A DNA stretch of 64,000 nt, taken from positions 111,539 through 175,538 of the forward strand of contig NZ_JAPZVN010000013.1 of assembly GCF_027533845.1 (NCBI RefSeq), written 5' to 3'. This DNA is from Streptomyces sp. RPT161. Its GTDB lineage: Bacteria; Actinomycetota; Actinomycetes; Streptomycetales; Streptomycetaceae. The position numbers and the translations under genes were made by a program. Shown here one piece after another: positions 54,014 through 62,461 of the stretch (positions are counted from its first letter, which is position 1; the number at the start of each line of letters is the position of its first letter). The notes below the pieces were generated by a model. The model searched no databases and was not told the DNA's origin. It worked only from the letters and a program-made list of their open reading frames with translations.

Positions 54014-54506
54014 AGCGCTACGGCGACCGTCGGCCTACCCTAGGTCGGCTGCCCAGCGCCCTGGTGCGTGTCGACAGTCTGAGGTTCCAGGTTCCCCACG
54101 CCGCTCACAGCACGCCGATCACGGCGTCCTCCCCAACCATCGCCGTCCTCGAAACAGCTCCCGATGCAGCGGAGTTGACGACGCGTCCGCCTGCTTGGCT
54201 GCGACCTTGCGGTCGTCGCCCGGGCTTTTGGAGCTGGTGGCGGCTGCCACGGCGGGGGAGTGTCCGGTGGGCCGGAATGGGATGTCGGCCTACTCGCCCG
54301 GCCGGGCGATGACGTTCGCGGATGGTGCCTGGACCGCCGTCCATGACGGTGTGCCGGCGCGTCGGGCGTGGCGCGGACGGCGGCGGCGCCAGCACTGGTT
54401 CGCTGGTTCGGGGGGAGTACGGCGACCAGGCCGAGTACTGGGCAGCGGTGTCGTCGGTGTGGCAGACACCGCGCCCACAGGCCACGAGTGAGGGAAGGCA
54501 GCGCAG
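54014..54506. other. Region upstream of the response regulator; possible decayed partner gene
   Basis: A frame ending GEYGDQAEYWAAVSS ... EGRQRR stops at 54510, overlapping the GTG start of the regulator (GTGA). Such coupling suggests the tail of an upstream gene, perhaps its histidine kinase, but only the tail is coherent and no kinase motif is seen. Confidence 0.3.
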
Positions 54507-55168
54507 GTGATCCGTGTCCTGCTCGTCGACGACGACCCGATCGTTCGGGCCGGGCTACGGCTCATGCTGGGCGGCGCCCACGACATCGAAGTCGTGGCGG
54601 AGGCGTCCGAGGGCGCGCAGGTACCCACGCTGGCCGCCACCTCAAGACCCGACCTGGTGCTGATGGACATCCGGATGCCCGGCGTCGACGGACTGACCGC
54701 CACCCGGGAGCTGCGGGCGCAGCCGGACGCTCCGGAAGTACTGGGCCTGACGACCTTTCACACCGACACACACGTACTGCAGGCACTGCGCGCCGGAGCC
54801 GCGGGATTCCTCCTCCAGGACACCCCGCCGCCGGATATCGTCGCGGCCATCCGAACGGTGACCGCCGGCGACCCGGTGCTCTCCCCTGCGTCACCCGCCA
54901 ACTCATGCGGCAAGTAGCGGACGACAGCGGACAGGACGACCGAGCCGCCACCGCGCGGGCCCACCTGGCACCACTGACCGAACGCGAGCGGGAAGTGGCC
55001 CGGGCGATCGGACAAGGGCACTCCAACGCACAGATCTCCCAGAAGCTGCACATGGCACTTCCCACAGTGAAGGCACATGTGTCCCGGATCCTCACCCAGC
55101 TCGGTCTCAACAACCGCGTCCAGATCGCGTGGCTTGTTCACGACGCCAATGACCCGGAAGACACCTGA
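54507..55168 (+). pseudogene. NarL/LuxR-family response regulator with a one-base frameshift
   Basis: The receiver domain is complete (MIRVLLVDDDPIVRAGLRLM, phospho-acceptor in DLVLMDIRMPGVDG, Lys position replaced in LRAGAAGFLLQDTPP). After VLSP the frame runs to a stop at 54917, but a frame one base off carries VTRQLMRQVAD and then the LuxR helix-turn-helix LTEREREVARAIGQGHSNAQ, MALPTVKAHVSRILTQLGLN to 55168. One base is missing in TCCCCTGC near 54887. Usual length otherwise. Note the receiver's conserved Lys is Gln (LLQD), which is unusual. Could be sequencing error. Confidence 0.82.
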
Positions 55169-55398
55169 GCTGCTGTCCCGTGAGCTGCTGCCGCCTGTTC
55201 CCGCCCCTTGAACTCGCCCCAGGCGGGCTGGAATCCGTGCACCGGATCCGCCCCCTTCCGTATCACGGCGGTGCCAGACCTTCGCTTTCCTGCCGTCTGA
55301 CACCGCCTGACGGCCACCGGGCATCCCCGGTGGCGGGCTGGCGGAGAGGGACGCCGTAGCGCGGTCAAATGGCCGCGGCGGCGATCTTCCGCTGTGCG

Positions 55399-55776
55399 TC
55401 AGACTTCCAACTCTCCCTCGTAGCCCTTCAGTTGGTGTCGGGCCATCGCCAGGTTGGCACGTGCCTTGTCCAGGGCCAGGTACAGGAACATGCCCTGGCC
55501 CTGCCGCTTGTTCAGCAGCCGGATGAGGTGGTACTGGGTGCCCAGGGTGATGAGGATGTCCTCGATCTCGTCCTTGAGGCCGAGCATCTCCATCGTGCGG
55601 ACCTTGGCCCGGACCACGTCCGTGTTGCCGGCGGCGGCGACGGTCAGGTCCAGGTCCTTGCCGCCGCCGATGGTGCCCAGCGCCATACCGCTCGTGTAGT
55701 CCACGAGCGCCACGCCGATTGCGCCCTCGATGGAGGTCATCGCGTCCTTCAGAATGGGTTCGATGTTACTGGCCAT
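55399..55776 (-). CDS. Roadblock/LC7-family protein (last gene of GTPase operon)
   Basis: A 125-residue roadblock-fold protein: AMTSIEGAIGVALVDYTSGM, NTDVVRAKVRTMEMLGL and DILITLGTQYHLIRLLNKRQ, ending ALDKARANLAMARHQLKGYE. It is clearly related to the protein at 57096-57500 in the same operon. Roadblock proteins bind small Ras-like GTPases and act as activators or scaffolds. It is the fifth gene after the GTPase, with the ATG behind AAGGAAG. Confidence 0.85.
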   Translation of the reverse strand: MASNIEPILKDAMTSIEGAIGVALVDYTSGMALGTIGGGKDLDLTVAAAGNTDVVRAKVRTMEMLGLKDEIEDILITLGTQYHLIRLLNKRQGQGMFLYLALDKARANLAMARHQLKGYEGELEV

Positions 55777-55868
55777 GTTGCGGGATCTTCCTTTCGTTGG
55801 CAGATGCCCCTGATGCTTCCGAGGCAGCCGCGTTGACTGCCGTAAGTCCCCGGTGGGTTGACGGCGCA

Positions 55869-56303
55869 TCAGGGCTTGTCTGACTGGGCGAGTGCGGCGT
55901 CGACCAGTTCCGCCACGCGGACGGTGGAGCGGCGCGCCTCCAGATGGAGTCGGCCGACGTTGACGCTTGGTTGCGCGAGTACCGTCACCACGGCCGAGGC
56001 TCCGGCCGCGTAGGTGGCGACGTAGCCCTGCTCACCTCGCACCAGCAGTTCACGGAAGCCGCCCTGCCCTGTCACCTCGGCGAGTCGTATCCCCACCCCG
56101 AGGGCGACAGCGGTCAGCGCGGCGATGCCCTCCGCCTCGGAGGTGGCCGCGTCACGCGCCAGTACGAACCCGTCGACGCTCGCCACCAGCGCCCCGGTGA
56201 GGTGCGGTACCCGCGCCCTCAGGCTGCGCAGCTCGTCGTTCACTGCTGCTGGCACCGTCAAGTGCTGGTTGCCTTCGGCGCTTTGACGCGACAGGCGCCT
56301 CAT
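55869..56303 (-). CDS. Roadblock/LC7-family protein (CvnB/MglB-like)
   Basis: A 144-residue protein with the MglB/CvnB pattern: RVPHLTGALVASVDGFVLAR, EGIAALTAVALGVGIRLAEV and QGYVATYAAGASAVVTVLAQ. In conservons CvnB binds the GTPase CvnD and the sensor kinase CvnA. Here no CvnA exists. It is fourth in the operon, 34 bases after the PATAN-like gene. The start is uncertain: the ATG at 56303 has no clear ribosome site. Confidence 0.83.
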   Translation of the reverse strand: MRRLSRQSAEGNQHLTVPAAVNDELRSLRARVPHLTGALVASVDGFVLARDAATSEAEGIAALTAVALGVGIRLAEVTGQGGFRELLVRGEQGYVATYAAGASAVVTVLAQPSVNVGRLHLEARRSTVRVAELVDAALAQSDKP

Positions 56304-56337
56304 GACGCGGCGGACATCGAACGGACGGAACCACGTT

Positions 56338-57099
56338 TCACAGTCTTGCCTCCAAGGCGTCGCGGACCCGGCGCAGCAACTCCACATCGGGATCGACCGG
56401 GGCATCGGCGGTCCAGGGCCCCACAGGGGCAACGGGACCTGGCGGTGTGGCGGACGGTGTGTCGACCAGCCCTATGGCGGCCAGCCGCCGCACGTCGACC
56501 AGGACGTGGAACGTGGGGCGGCCCAGTAGTTGAGCGATGTGACTGGCGGTTAGCTCGCCGTTCGCGAGGTCGAGCACTTGACGTGACCGGTGGCTGAGCG
56601 CGGGAGACTCGGCGACCCGGCGTGGCATCACGGGTTCGGTGTCCACCTGCGGGAAGGGCCACAGGTTCTCCAGCAGTTGTCTGCGGCGCCGGCTCTCCCG
56701 TTCGACCAGGCTCGCGCGCACGGGACGTAGTGGACCGAACCAGTGCTCGGCGCCGTGGCGGAAGCGTGTGGCCCCCTCATCGCTCAGAACGAAGTAACTG
56801 GCGTCGAAGAGTGCGGACAGGTGGCATATCTCCAGCTCGCCGACGGCCAGTAGACCGCTGTCCGCCAGGAAGCGGCCGACGCTGCGACGTGCCCCGGCCT
56901 GATCGACCGCGGCTTGCCAGCTGTCATAGGCGAGCCGCCCGCCGGTGGTCAGCAGGACGTCGACTCCGGTGGCGGCCGGGCTCTCGGCGTGCACCACCGC
57001 GCCGTCCACGAGAAACAGCGTTCCAGCCCTACCCATCAGGGCGCCGGTGGCGCGTTCTGCCGCGAGCCGTAACAGGCTCGCAGCCGTACTGGACGTCAT
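56338..57099 (-). CDS. PATAN/DUF4388-like plus winged-helix protein
   Basis: A 253-residue protein. The N-terminal part (ATGALMGRAGTLFLVDGAVV HAESP) resembles the PATAN/DUF4388 domain found with MglA-like GTPases and roadblock proteins in other phyla. The C-terminal part (RQVLDLANGELTASHIAQLL, LVDVRRLAAIGLVDTP) looks like a winged helix. Its ATG overlaps the stop of the preceding roadblock gene (ATGA). It may link GTPase signalling to transcription, which is inference. No DUF742 (CvnC) gene is present; this one may take its place. Confidence 0.65.
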   Translation of the reverse strand: MTSSTAASLLRLAAERATGALMGRAGTLFLVDGAVVHAESPAATGVDVLLTTGGRLAYDSWQAAVDQAGARRSVGRFLADSGLLAVGELEICHLSALFDASYFVLSDEGATRFRHGAEHWFGPLRPVRASLVERESRRRRQLLENLWPFPQVDTEPVMPRRVAESPALSHRSRQVLDLANGELTASHIAQLLGRPTFHVLVDVRRLAAIGLVDTPSATPPGPVAPVGPWTADAPVDPDVELLRRVRDALEARL

Positions 57100-57500
57100 A
57101 CCAGCACCAGCTCCGTCGCCAGGCTGCGAAGGCGTAACCGGGCCAGGGCCAGGTTGCCCTCGTGGCGGTCAAGCCACAGGTGCAGGAAGACACTGCCGTC
57201 AAAGCTGGTCTCGATGAACCGCAGTACGTGGAAGTCCGTACGTGTTGTGACGATGACGTCCTCCACGAAGGGGCTGGCGCAGCGCACCTCCGCTGCGGCT
57301 TCCACAGGTGGTCGAAAGGCCGTCTGCTCGGTGGCCAGCCGGGCAAGTTCCGCCGCTTCCACGGCGGTTACCTCGTGTTCGCCACCTGGCGCGTCCCCGG
57401 CGGTGCCGAGGGCGAGTCCGCTGCTCCAGTCGACGATGGCGGCGCCGCGCGCGCCCGGCAGCGTCATCGCGTCGGACAGGCACTCTTCGATTCCGGGCAC
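57096..57500 (-). CDS. Roadblock-like protein, second gene of the GTPase operon
   Basis: A 134-residue roadblock-fold protein: GARGAAIVDWSSGLALGTAG, VEDVIVTTRTDFHVLRFIET, GSVFLHLWLDRHEGNLALAR. It shares its end pattern with the 55399 gene, so the operon holds two copies of this subtype plus one MglB-like member. GTG start ten bases after GGGAAG; the stop overlaps the next gene's start (ATGA). Confidence 0.82.
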   Translation of the reverse strand: MPGIEECLSDAMTLPGARGAAIVDWSSGLALGTAGDAPGGEHEVTAVEAAELARLATEQTAFRPPVEAAAEVRCASPFVEDVIVTTRTDFHVLRFIETSFDGSVFLHLWLDRHEGNLALARLRLRSLATELVLV

Positions 57501-57569
57501 GAGTCTTCCCTGTGTCTATCGCGGATTGATGGTCGAAGCATCCGATGCCGCGCGGGCCGTCAGGGCGCG

Positions 57570-58175
57570 CTAGCGCAGTCGGGTCAGCAGAGCGTGTTCC
57601 ATGAGGGCGATGAGTGTGTCCTTGGCTTGCTGGCGCTGGCGTGCGTCGGTGCTCACGACGGGTGCCTCGTGGCTGATCTGCAGCGCCTCTCGTACCTCGT
57701 CAGGAGCGTAGGGTTGGTGGCCGTCGAACCCGTTGAGCGCGATGACGAAGGGCAGGCCGGAGTTCTCGAAGTAGTCGATGGCCGGGAAGCAGTCGGCCAG
57801 CCGCCGGGTGTCCACCAGGACCACCGCGCCGATCGCGCCGCGCATCAGGTCGTCCCACATGAACCAGAAGCGGTCCTGGCCGGGTGTACCGAACAGGTAC
57901 AGCACCAGGTCGTCGTCGAGGGTGAGGCGGCCGAAGTCCATCGCCACGGTCGTCGTGGTCTTCTCCGGCGCGTGGGTCAGGTCGTCGATGCCCGCCGAGG
58001 CGGAGGTCAGCACGGCCTCACTGCGTAGCGGGCTGATCTCCGAGACGGCCCCGACGAACGTGGTCTTGCCCACCCCGAAGCCACCGGCCACCACGATCTT
58101 CGCCGAGGTGGTGGAGCGGAGCACCACAGCACTGGAGGGTGCGAAGTCCGCTGAGCGCCTTTCGAGCAGTGTCAT
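57570..58175 (-). CDS. Conservon-type GTPase (CvnD-like)
   Basis: A 201-residue small GTPase: P-loop GGFGVGKTT (31-39), the switch-II motif as FGTPGQDRFWFMWDD and a base-recognition loop ALNGFD. It matches CvnD/MglA-like GTPases of Streptomyces conservons, which act with roadblock proteins, usually downstream of a sensor kinase. Here it heads a five-gene operon with three roadblock proteins and a PATAN-like protein but no kinase or DUF742 gene. Gene starts at ATG 58175 with GGGAAG-like purines absent; the 450-base upstream region probably holds the promoter. Confidence 0.9.
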   Translation of the reverse strand: MTLLERRSADFAPSSAVVLRSTTSAKIVVAGGFGVGKTTFVGAVSEISPLRSEAVLTSASAGIDDLTHAPEKTTTTVAMDFGRLTLDDDLVLYLFGTPGQDRFWFMWDDLMRGAIGAVVLVDTRRLADCFPAIDYFENSGLPFVIALNGFDGHQPYAPDEVREALQISHEAPVVSTDARQRQQAKDTLIALMEHALLTRLR

Positions 58176-58629
58176 GTCTGGTCAGCCGCCTCTGGTGAAG
58201 CCGAAGGACGGCATGCCTCGGTGTGGCGCCAGCGAAGCGTCCCGCTGATCTCGCTCACCGCCCTTGATCGTTGGTATGCGAACGGAAGTGCGCAGCACGT
58301 GTGACCGATGCCGTGCGTCAGGGCAGTAGTCGTACCAACCCTCCGCCGGTCATCCACAGAGGATTCACAATGTGACGGGAAGTGTGAACTGGCGGCCGTC
58401 CCGGTGTCATTCCTTCTCTGATTGTTGATCGCCCTGCCATCGAATCTGCGCGGTTTTGTTCGCTGGCATGGGCTCGTGTCGCGGCGCTGCTGTCTTGGCG
58501 GACGTTTGGAACGCCGACCGCCAGGGTTCGCCTTTGGCGGCTTCACAGGGATAGGCCGCGATTCCGTGGGGAGGAGTGAGCCACAAGATCGGCTATGAAC
58601 GCCGGCCCGGACGAAGGACGGAGGAAGCC

Positions 58630-58761
58630 GTGAAGAGGCCTGTTATCCGCCATCCCGTCACTGTGACGACCGCGGTTCTCGTGGTGGCCGTCGCCCTGTT
58701 TTTCGCATGGCTTGTTGCGGAGTTGGCTGTTCCCATGTTCGGACACACCCCCCACCGCTAA
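58630..58761 (+). CDS. Small single-pass membrane protein (43 residues)
   Basis: GTG start five bases after GGAGGAAG, an excellent site. A basic lead (KRPVIRHPVT), one membrane segment (VTTAVLVVAVALFFAWLVAEL) and a short outside tail (FGHTPHR). It is divergent from the GTPase operon. Function unknown; missed by length cut-offs in many pipelines. Confidence 0.65.
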   Translation: MKRPVIRHPVTVTTAVLVVAVALFFAWLVAELAVPMFGHTPHR

Positions 58762-58870
58762 GGGGTAGTGGCACGGCACTTGGCGGAGCGGGCCTGGTCG
58801 GGCGAACCCTGCCAGGCCCAGGGCCGTGCCTCCGCCACCGCCGTGGGCGGTCTCCCGCCGCCCGCGGCCG

Positions 58871-60475
58871 TCACCGCAGTCGAAAGGACTTCGGCCTGGC
58901 GGCCTTGCGCCACAGCTTGGGCAGCCGCGCCAACTGCTTTTCCGCCTCGCGCAGTTGATGGCAGTGGAGCACCCCGAACAGGAACGTGCCGCGACCCGCG
59001 CCGTGCTCCTGATCGGCGAGCCCGGGCAGCGCGGCCCGGGCGACGACGGCGTCCTGGTACGCGCCCAGTACGTCCTGAACCGCCTTGGCCCGCTTGGCGA
59101 TTCGCTTGGCGGACTTGCCGAACACCGGTCGGGCGGTCTCCGCGCTGTAGCGCAGCCGCCGCGCCGCCTTTCGAGCGCCGTGCAGGGCCTTCTCGCGTTC
59201 CGGCCCGTCCGGCATGGACAGTGCCTTGCGGGTACGCGAGACGAACCTGCGGTGGTCGCGGCGGACTGCCTTCTTCAGCTGTCCCCGAGCGCTCTTTCCG
59301 GCCCTCCGCGTGAAGGGCGGATCGGCCAGCCACTTCTCCAGTGCGTCGAGCAGCGCGAAGTAGCGCTCGCGGTCCAGCTTCTCGCAGGCCTGCCGCCAGG
59401 CGCGTCGGTACGCAGCGGCCTCGCATCCCGCGATCCGGCCCGCCAGCCCGTTCGCCGACGGCATCCGCGGATCACGCGCCACGTCCGCCGCGGCTCGTCG
59501 CAGAAGTCCGGCCAGCACCTCGTGATCCCTGGGTCGCCCCAACTGTGCGCCGAGCCAACGCAGTTCACGTTCAAGTGCTCGCGTGCTCCCCGGCTTGAAC
59601 AGGCGCCGGTGTGACTTGAGCACGGCACGCAGCCTACGCACAGCCACCCGCATTCGGTGCACCGCGTCCGGCGCGTCGGCACGCACGGCCGGGTCCGTGG
59701 CGAGCAGCACCTCCACCTGCTGGCACAGCCGCGTCATGACCGCCTCTCCGGCCGAGCCAGGTGCCGTACGTGCTGCGCGTGTGCCGGGGGACAGGTCGGC
59801 CGCGGACAGGGCGTGGCGGAGCTCGCAGGGCTGGGCGGCGGTACGGAGCCCGGCCGATCGCAGCCGCTTGCGGATCGCGGGCGTCAGCGACGGGGCACCC
59901 TCACGCAGTTCGACCGCGACCTCGGACCAACTCGTCAACTGCGCGACGGCTCCACGGTCCGCGGCGGCGGTGTCCGGTCGCACCAGCCCGGCGAGGGCTG
60001 CGCGGATCCGCTCACCGCCGAGCACCTGCGCGGCGATGTCATCCCTCGCCACCTCGGCCAGCACCCGGTCCTCCTCGTCAAGAAGCGACCACCGCGCACG
60101 GTGTGTGCGCAGATGGGCGACGGGCGTCAGCAGGCGCCCTCGAACCCGGGCCCGGAGGTGGCGCGCCAGCTCCTCCGGCGGCTCGTCCGACCCGTGGGAG
60201 TCAACGGGCGCCTTCAACTCGCCGTGGCCACCCGGCGCGGGCGCCTTCAGCTGCCAACCGGCGTCGTCCCCTCCGCTCCTGCGCGACAGCGTGCAGTCCG
60301 CGGAGAGCAGAGCGAGATCCGCCGTGTCGTAGTAGACCGCGTCGAACTCCTCCGCCGGTGCCGGTGCCACTCGCGCCACGCCGGGAAGCCGGGTGAGGCG
60401 GTCCGCCAGATCGGCCAGTCGGGAGGGTATGACCTCCTCGAACTTGGTTTCCCTTTCGATGCTTGTGTGTCCCAT
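58871..60475 (-). CDS. CYTH and CHAD domain protein
   Basis: A 534-residue fusion. The CYTH tunnel (residues 1-205) begins HTSIERETKFEE with the ExExK-type signature ERETK and DAVYYDTADLALLSADCTLS. A CHAD helical domain (about 225-510) follows, with conserved histidines and arginines in PDAVHRMRVAVRRLRAVLKS and GARKAARRLRYSAETARPVF. CHAD binds polyphosphate and CYTH is a triphosphate-binding hydrolase, so the protein probably acts on or stores polyphosphate. It diverges from a ferritin-like gene. The N-terminal overlap with the plus-strand frame is only antisense. Confidence 0.92.
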   Translation of the reverse strand: MGHTSIERETKFEEVIPSRLADLADRLTRLPGVARVAPAPAEEFDAVYYDTADLALLSADCTLSRRSGGDDAGWQLKAPAPGGHGELKAPVDSHGSDEPPEELARHLRARVRGRLLTPVAHLRTHRARWSLLDEEDRVLAEVARDDIAAQVLGGERIRAALAGLVRPDTAAADRGAVAQLTSWSEVAVELREGAPSLTPAIRKRLRSAGLRTAAQPCELRHALSAADLSPGTRAARTAPGSAGEAVMTRLCQQVEVLLATDPAVRADAPDAVHRMRVAVRRLRAVLKSHRRLFKPGSTRALERELRWLGAQLGRPRDHEVLAGLLRRAAADVARDPRMPSANGLAGRIAGCEAAAYRRAWRQACEKLDRERYFALLDALEKWLADPPFTRRAGKSARGQLKKAVRRDHRRFVSRTRKALSMPDGPEREKALHGARKAARRLRYSAETARPVFGKSAKRIAKRAKAVQDVLGAYQDAVVARAALPGLADQEHGAGRGTFLFGVLHCHQLREAEKQLARLPKLWRKAARPKSFRLR

Positions 60476-60680
60476 GTGGGGCGCCTGCCCGCAGCCTGGG
60501 GGACGACACCGGACACCGCTCCGCTCGGCAGCCGCATGGACGTGCGCGCGTCGTCAACTCCGTCGGGTGAAGTCGGTCATGTCCCGCCCCGCGGCGGGTA
60601 AGCGTGCGACGCAAGAAGTTTCCTTGACGCGTCGGGCGTTGAGTGGGACGTGTCCAGTAACGCGAAAGGCGGTTGCGGCC

Positions 60681-61229
60681 GTGGCCGAGTTCCTCACCGA
60701 CATCGAGACCATCCGCGAGCGGGCTCGCAGGGAGATCGACAAGGGGCCCGTGACGGATGCCTACGGAGCCGACCTGGAGCGCGTTCTGCGTGTGCTGAAC
60801 GAGGCGCTGGCCACGGAGATCGTTTGTACGCTGCGGTACAAGCGGCACTACTACACCGCCAGCGGCCTGCTGGCGGAGCCGGTGGCGGCGGAGTTCCTGG
60901 AACACGCCAACGAGGAGCAGCAGCACGCGGACAAGCTGGCGCAGCGCATCGTGCAGCTCGGAGGCGAGCCCGACTTCAACCCGGACACGCTCACCAAGCG
61001 TTCTCACGCCGAGTACGACGCCAGCATGGATCTGGTCGACATGCTCAGGGAGGACCTGGTGGCGGAACGCGTGGCCGTGGCCTCGTACACCGAGATCATC
61101 CAGTGGCTTGGCACTGGCGACCCGACAACCCGACGGGTCTTCGAAGAACTGCTGGCTCAGGAGGAAGAACACGCCGATGACCTGCGCGGCTTGCTGGAGC
61201 GGGTCCCCCGGCAGGCGAAGGACGCCTAG
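60681..61229 (+). CDS. Ferritin-like (bacterioferritin/Dps-type) protein
   Basis: A 182-residue four-helix protein with a di-iron pattern spread over the helices: EALATEIVCTLRYKRHYY, EFLEHANEEQQHADKLAQ (ExxH), EDLVAERVAVASYTEIIQ and LLAQEEEHADDL (ExxH). It should store or oxidise iron, or act as a ferritin-like stress protein. GTG start at 60681 with AAAGG eleven bases upstream; GTG codons further up are possible. It is divergent from the CYTH-CHAD gene and ends before a shared hairpin. Confidence 0.87.
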   Translation: MAEFLTDIETIRERARREIDKGPVTDAYGADLERVLRVLNEALATEIVCTLRYKRHYYTASGLLAEPVAAEFLEHANEEQQHADKLAQRIVQLGGEPDFNPDTLTKRSHAEYDASMDLVDMLREDLVAERVAVASYTEIIQWLGTGDPTTRRVFEELLAQEEEHADDLRGLLERVPRQAKDA

Positions 61230-61338
61230 CCTTCGGCGCAGCCCGTCGCAGGCGGCGGCAGCCGTCGCTACGCACCTGGTGGCCGCGAGCGCTTTGGGAG
61301 TTGGGCCGTTACGAAACGCCAGGCGCGCGGTCAGCCGT

Positions 61339-61370
61339 GTGGCCCGCCGAGAGACACCTCGGCGGGCCAC
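61339..61370. terminator. Bidirectional terminator between ferritin-like gene and SDR
   Basis: GTGGCCCGCCGAG, loop AGACAC, CTCGGCGGGCCAC: a perfect 13-bp stem between two converging genes. Confidence 0.85.
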
Positions 61371-61408
61371 CGCTTCCGTGGGTGCTCCGCAAGTAAGTTG
61401 ACGGGGCG

Positions 61409-62359
61409 TCAGTAAACGCCGGTCATACGTGCGGACTCCTCCCAAAGCCGGTCGGCGTTCGCCGGGTCGAGGGCGTAGGCGGCCACACCGTTCATGAACT
61501 CGGCGGTGACCGGCGCCATGGAAGGCCGCCGGGGGACCGGCAGGGCCTCGGCGCAGTCCGCGAAGTATCGTCCGCTAGTTCCCTCCAGCAGGTGCGACAC
61601 GGCCAGTAGGACGGAGGTGGCCGCGCCCTGCTCAACTGTCTTTCGCAGCCCGTCCTCCAGGGTGACGCCGGACGGCCTGCCCAGGTGCCGGACCAGGTTC
61701 GTCGGGACGGAACCGGGAGCGATGGCATTGACTGCAATGCCGTCGTCGGCCCAGCGTGCGGCCGCGCCGACGGCGAAGAGGATGTTGGCGGTCTTGGACT
61801 GGCCGTACGCCAGCCACGGGTCGTACGGACGGAATCCGAAGTGGATGTCGTCGAAGACGACCGGCGAGAAGAGGTGGCCGGAGGAGCTGACCGAGACGAC
61901 CCGGGCGCCCCCGGCCGCCGACAGCGCCCTGTGCAGGCCCACTGCGAGGGCGAAGTGCCCCAGGTGGTTGACGGCGAACTGGGTCTCCCAGCCTTCGGGC
62001 GTGAGCCGCAGCTCCGGTAGCGCCATCACGCCCGCGTTGTTGACCAGTACGTGCAGCGGGCCCTCCCAGGCGCTGACGAAGGCGGCGACCGACGACTGGT
62101 CGGCCAGTTCCAGGTGCGCTACGCGAACCTCCTTGTTGCCCGTGGCCTCGGTGATATCGGCGGCCACCGCCGCACCGGCGACCAGATCGCGTACCGCGAG
62201 AGTGACCTCGGCCCCGGTGGCCGCCAGCGCGCGGGCGGTTTCCACGCCGATCCCGGAGGATGCGCCGGTGACGATCGCCCGTTTCCCGGACATGTCAGTA
62301 CCGGCAGCGACCTCGGCAGCGGTTGATCGGGGTCCGAAAGGTGTCCTGATGAGTGTCAT
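61409..62359 (-). CDS. Short-chain dehydrogenase/reductase (retinol-dehydrogenase-like)
   Basis: A 316-residue SDR: TGASSGIGVETARALA for the cofactor, VNNAGVM, the active-site Ser in SVSSSGHLFSPV and YGQSKTANILFA with Tyr/Lys. The long C-terminal part (VPRRPSMAPVTAEFMNGVAA) is typical of oxidoreductases annotated retinol dehydrogenase-like in actinobacteria. It diverges from an XRE regulator over about 100 bases that contain a 9-bp inverted repeat, so it is probably that regulator's target. Confidence 0.9.
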   Translation of the reverse strand: MTLIRTPFGPRSTAAEVAAGTDMSGKRAIVTGASSGIGVETARALAATGAEVTLAVRDLVAGAAVAADITEATGNKEVRVAHLELADQSSVAAFVSAWEGPLHVLVNNAGVMALPELRLTPEGWETQFAVNHLGHFALAVGLHRALSAAGGARVVSVSSSGHLFSPVVFDDIHFGFRPYDPWLAYGQSKTANILFAVGAAARWADDGIAVNAIAPGSVPTNLVRHLGRPSGVTLEDGLRKTVEQGAATSVLLAVSHLLEGTSGRYFADCAEALPVPRRPSMAPVTAEFMNGVAAYALDPANADRLWEESARMTGVY

Positions 62360-62402
62360 ACGGCAACGGTGCGCCAGCGCCCGACGGGTACCCAGAGCTC
62401 CG

Positions 62403-62427
62403 CTGGTCCTGGTAGTGACAGGACCAG
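62403..62427. promoter_or_regulatory. Inverted repeat between SDR and XRE genes
   Basis: CTGGTCCTG, seven-base spacer, CAGGACCAG: perfect 9-bp arms, 43 bases from the SDR start and 34 bases from the regulator start. Likely operator of the divergent XRE/MmyB regulator. Confidence 0.65.
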
Positions 62428-62461
62428 GCTCACGACCGCCCGGCGGTCGTACGGTGGGCGC

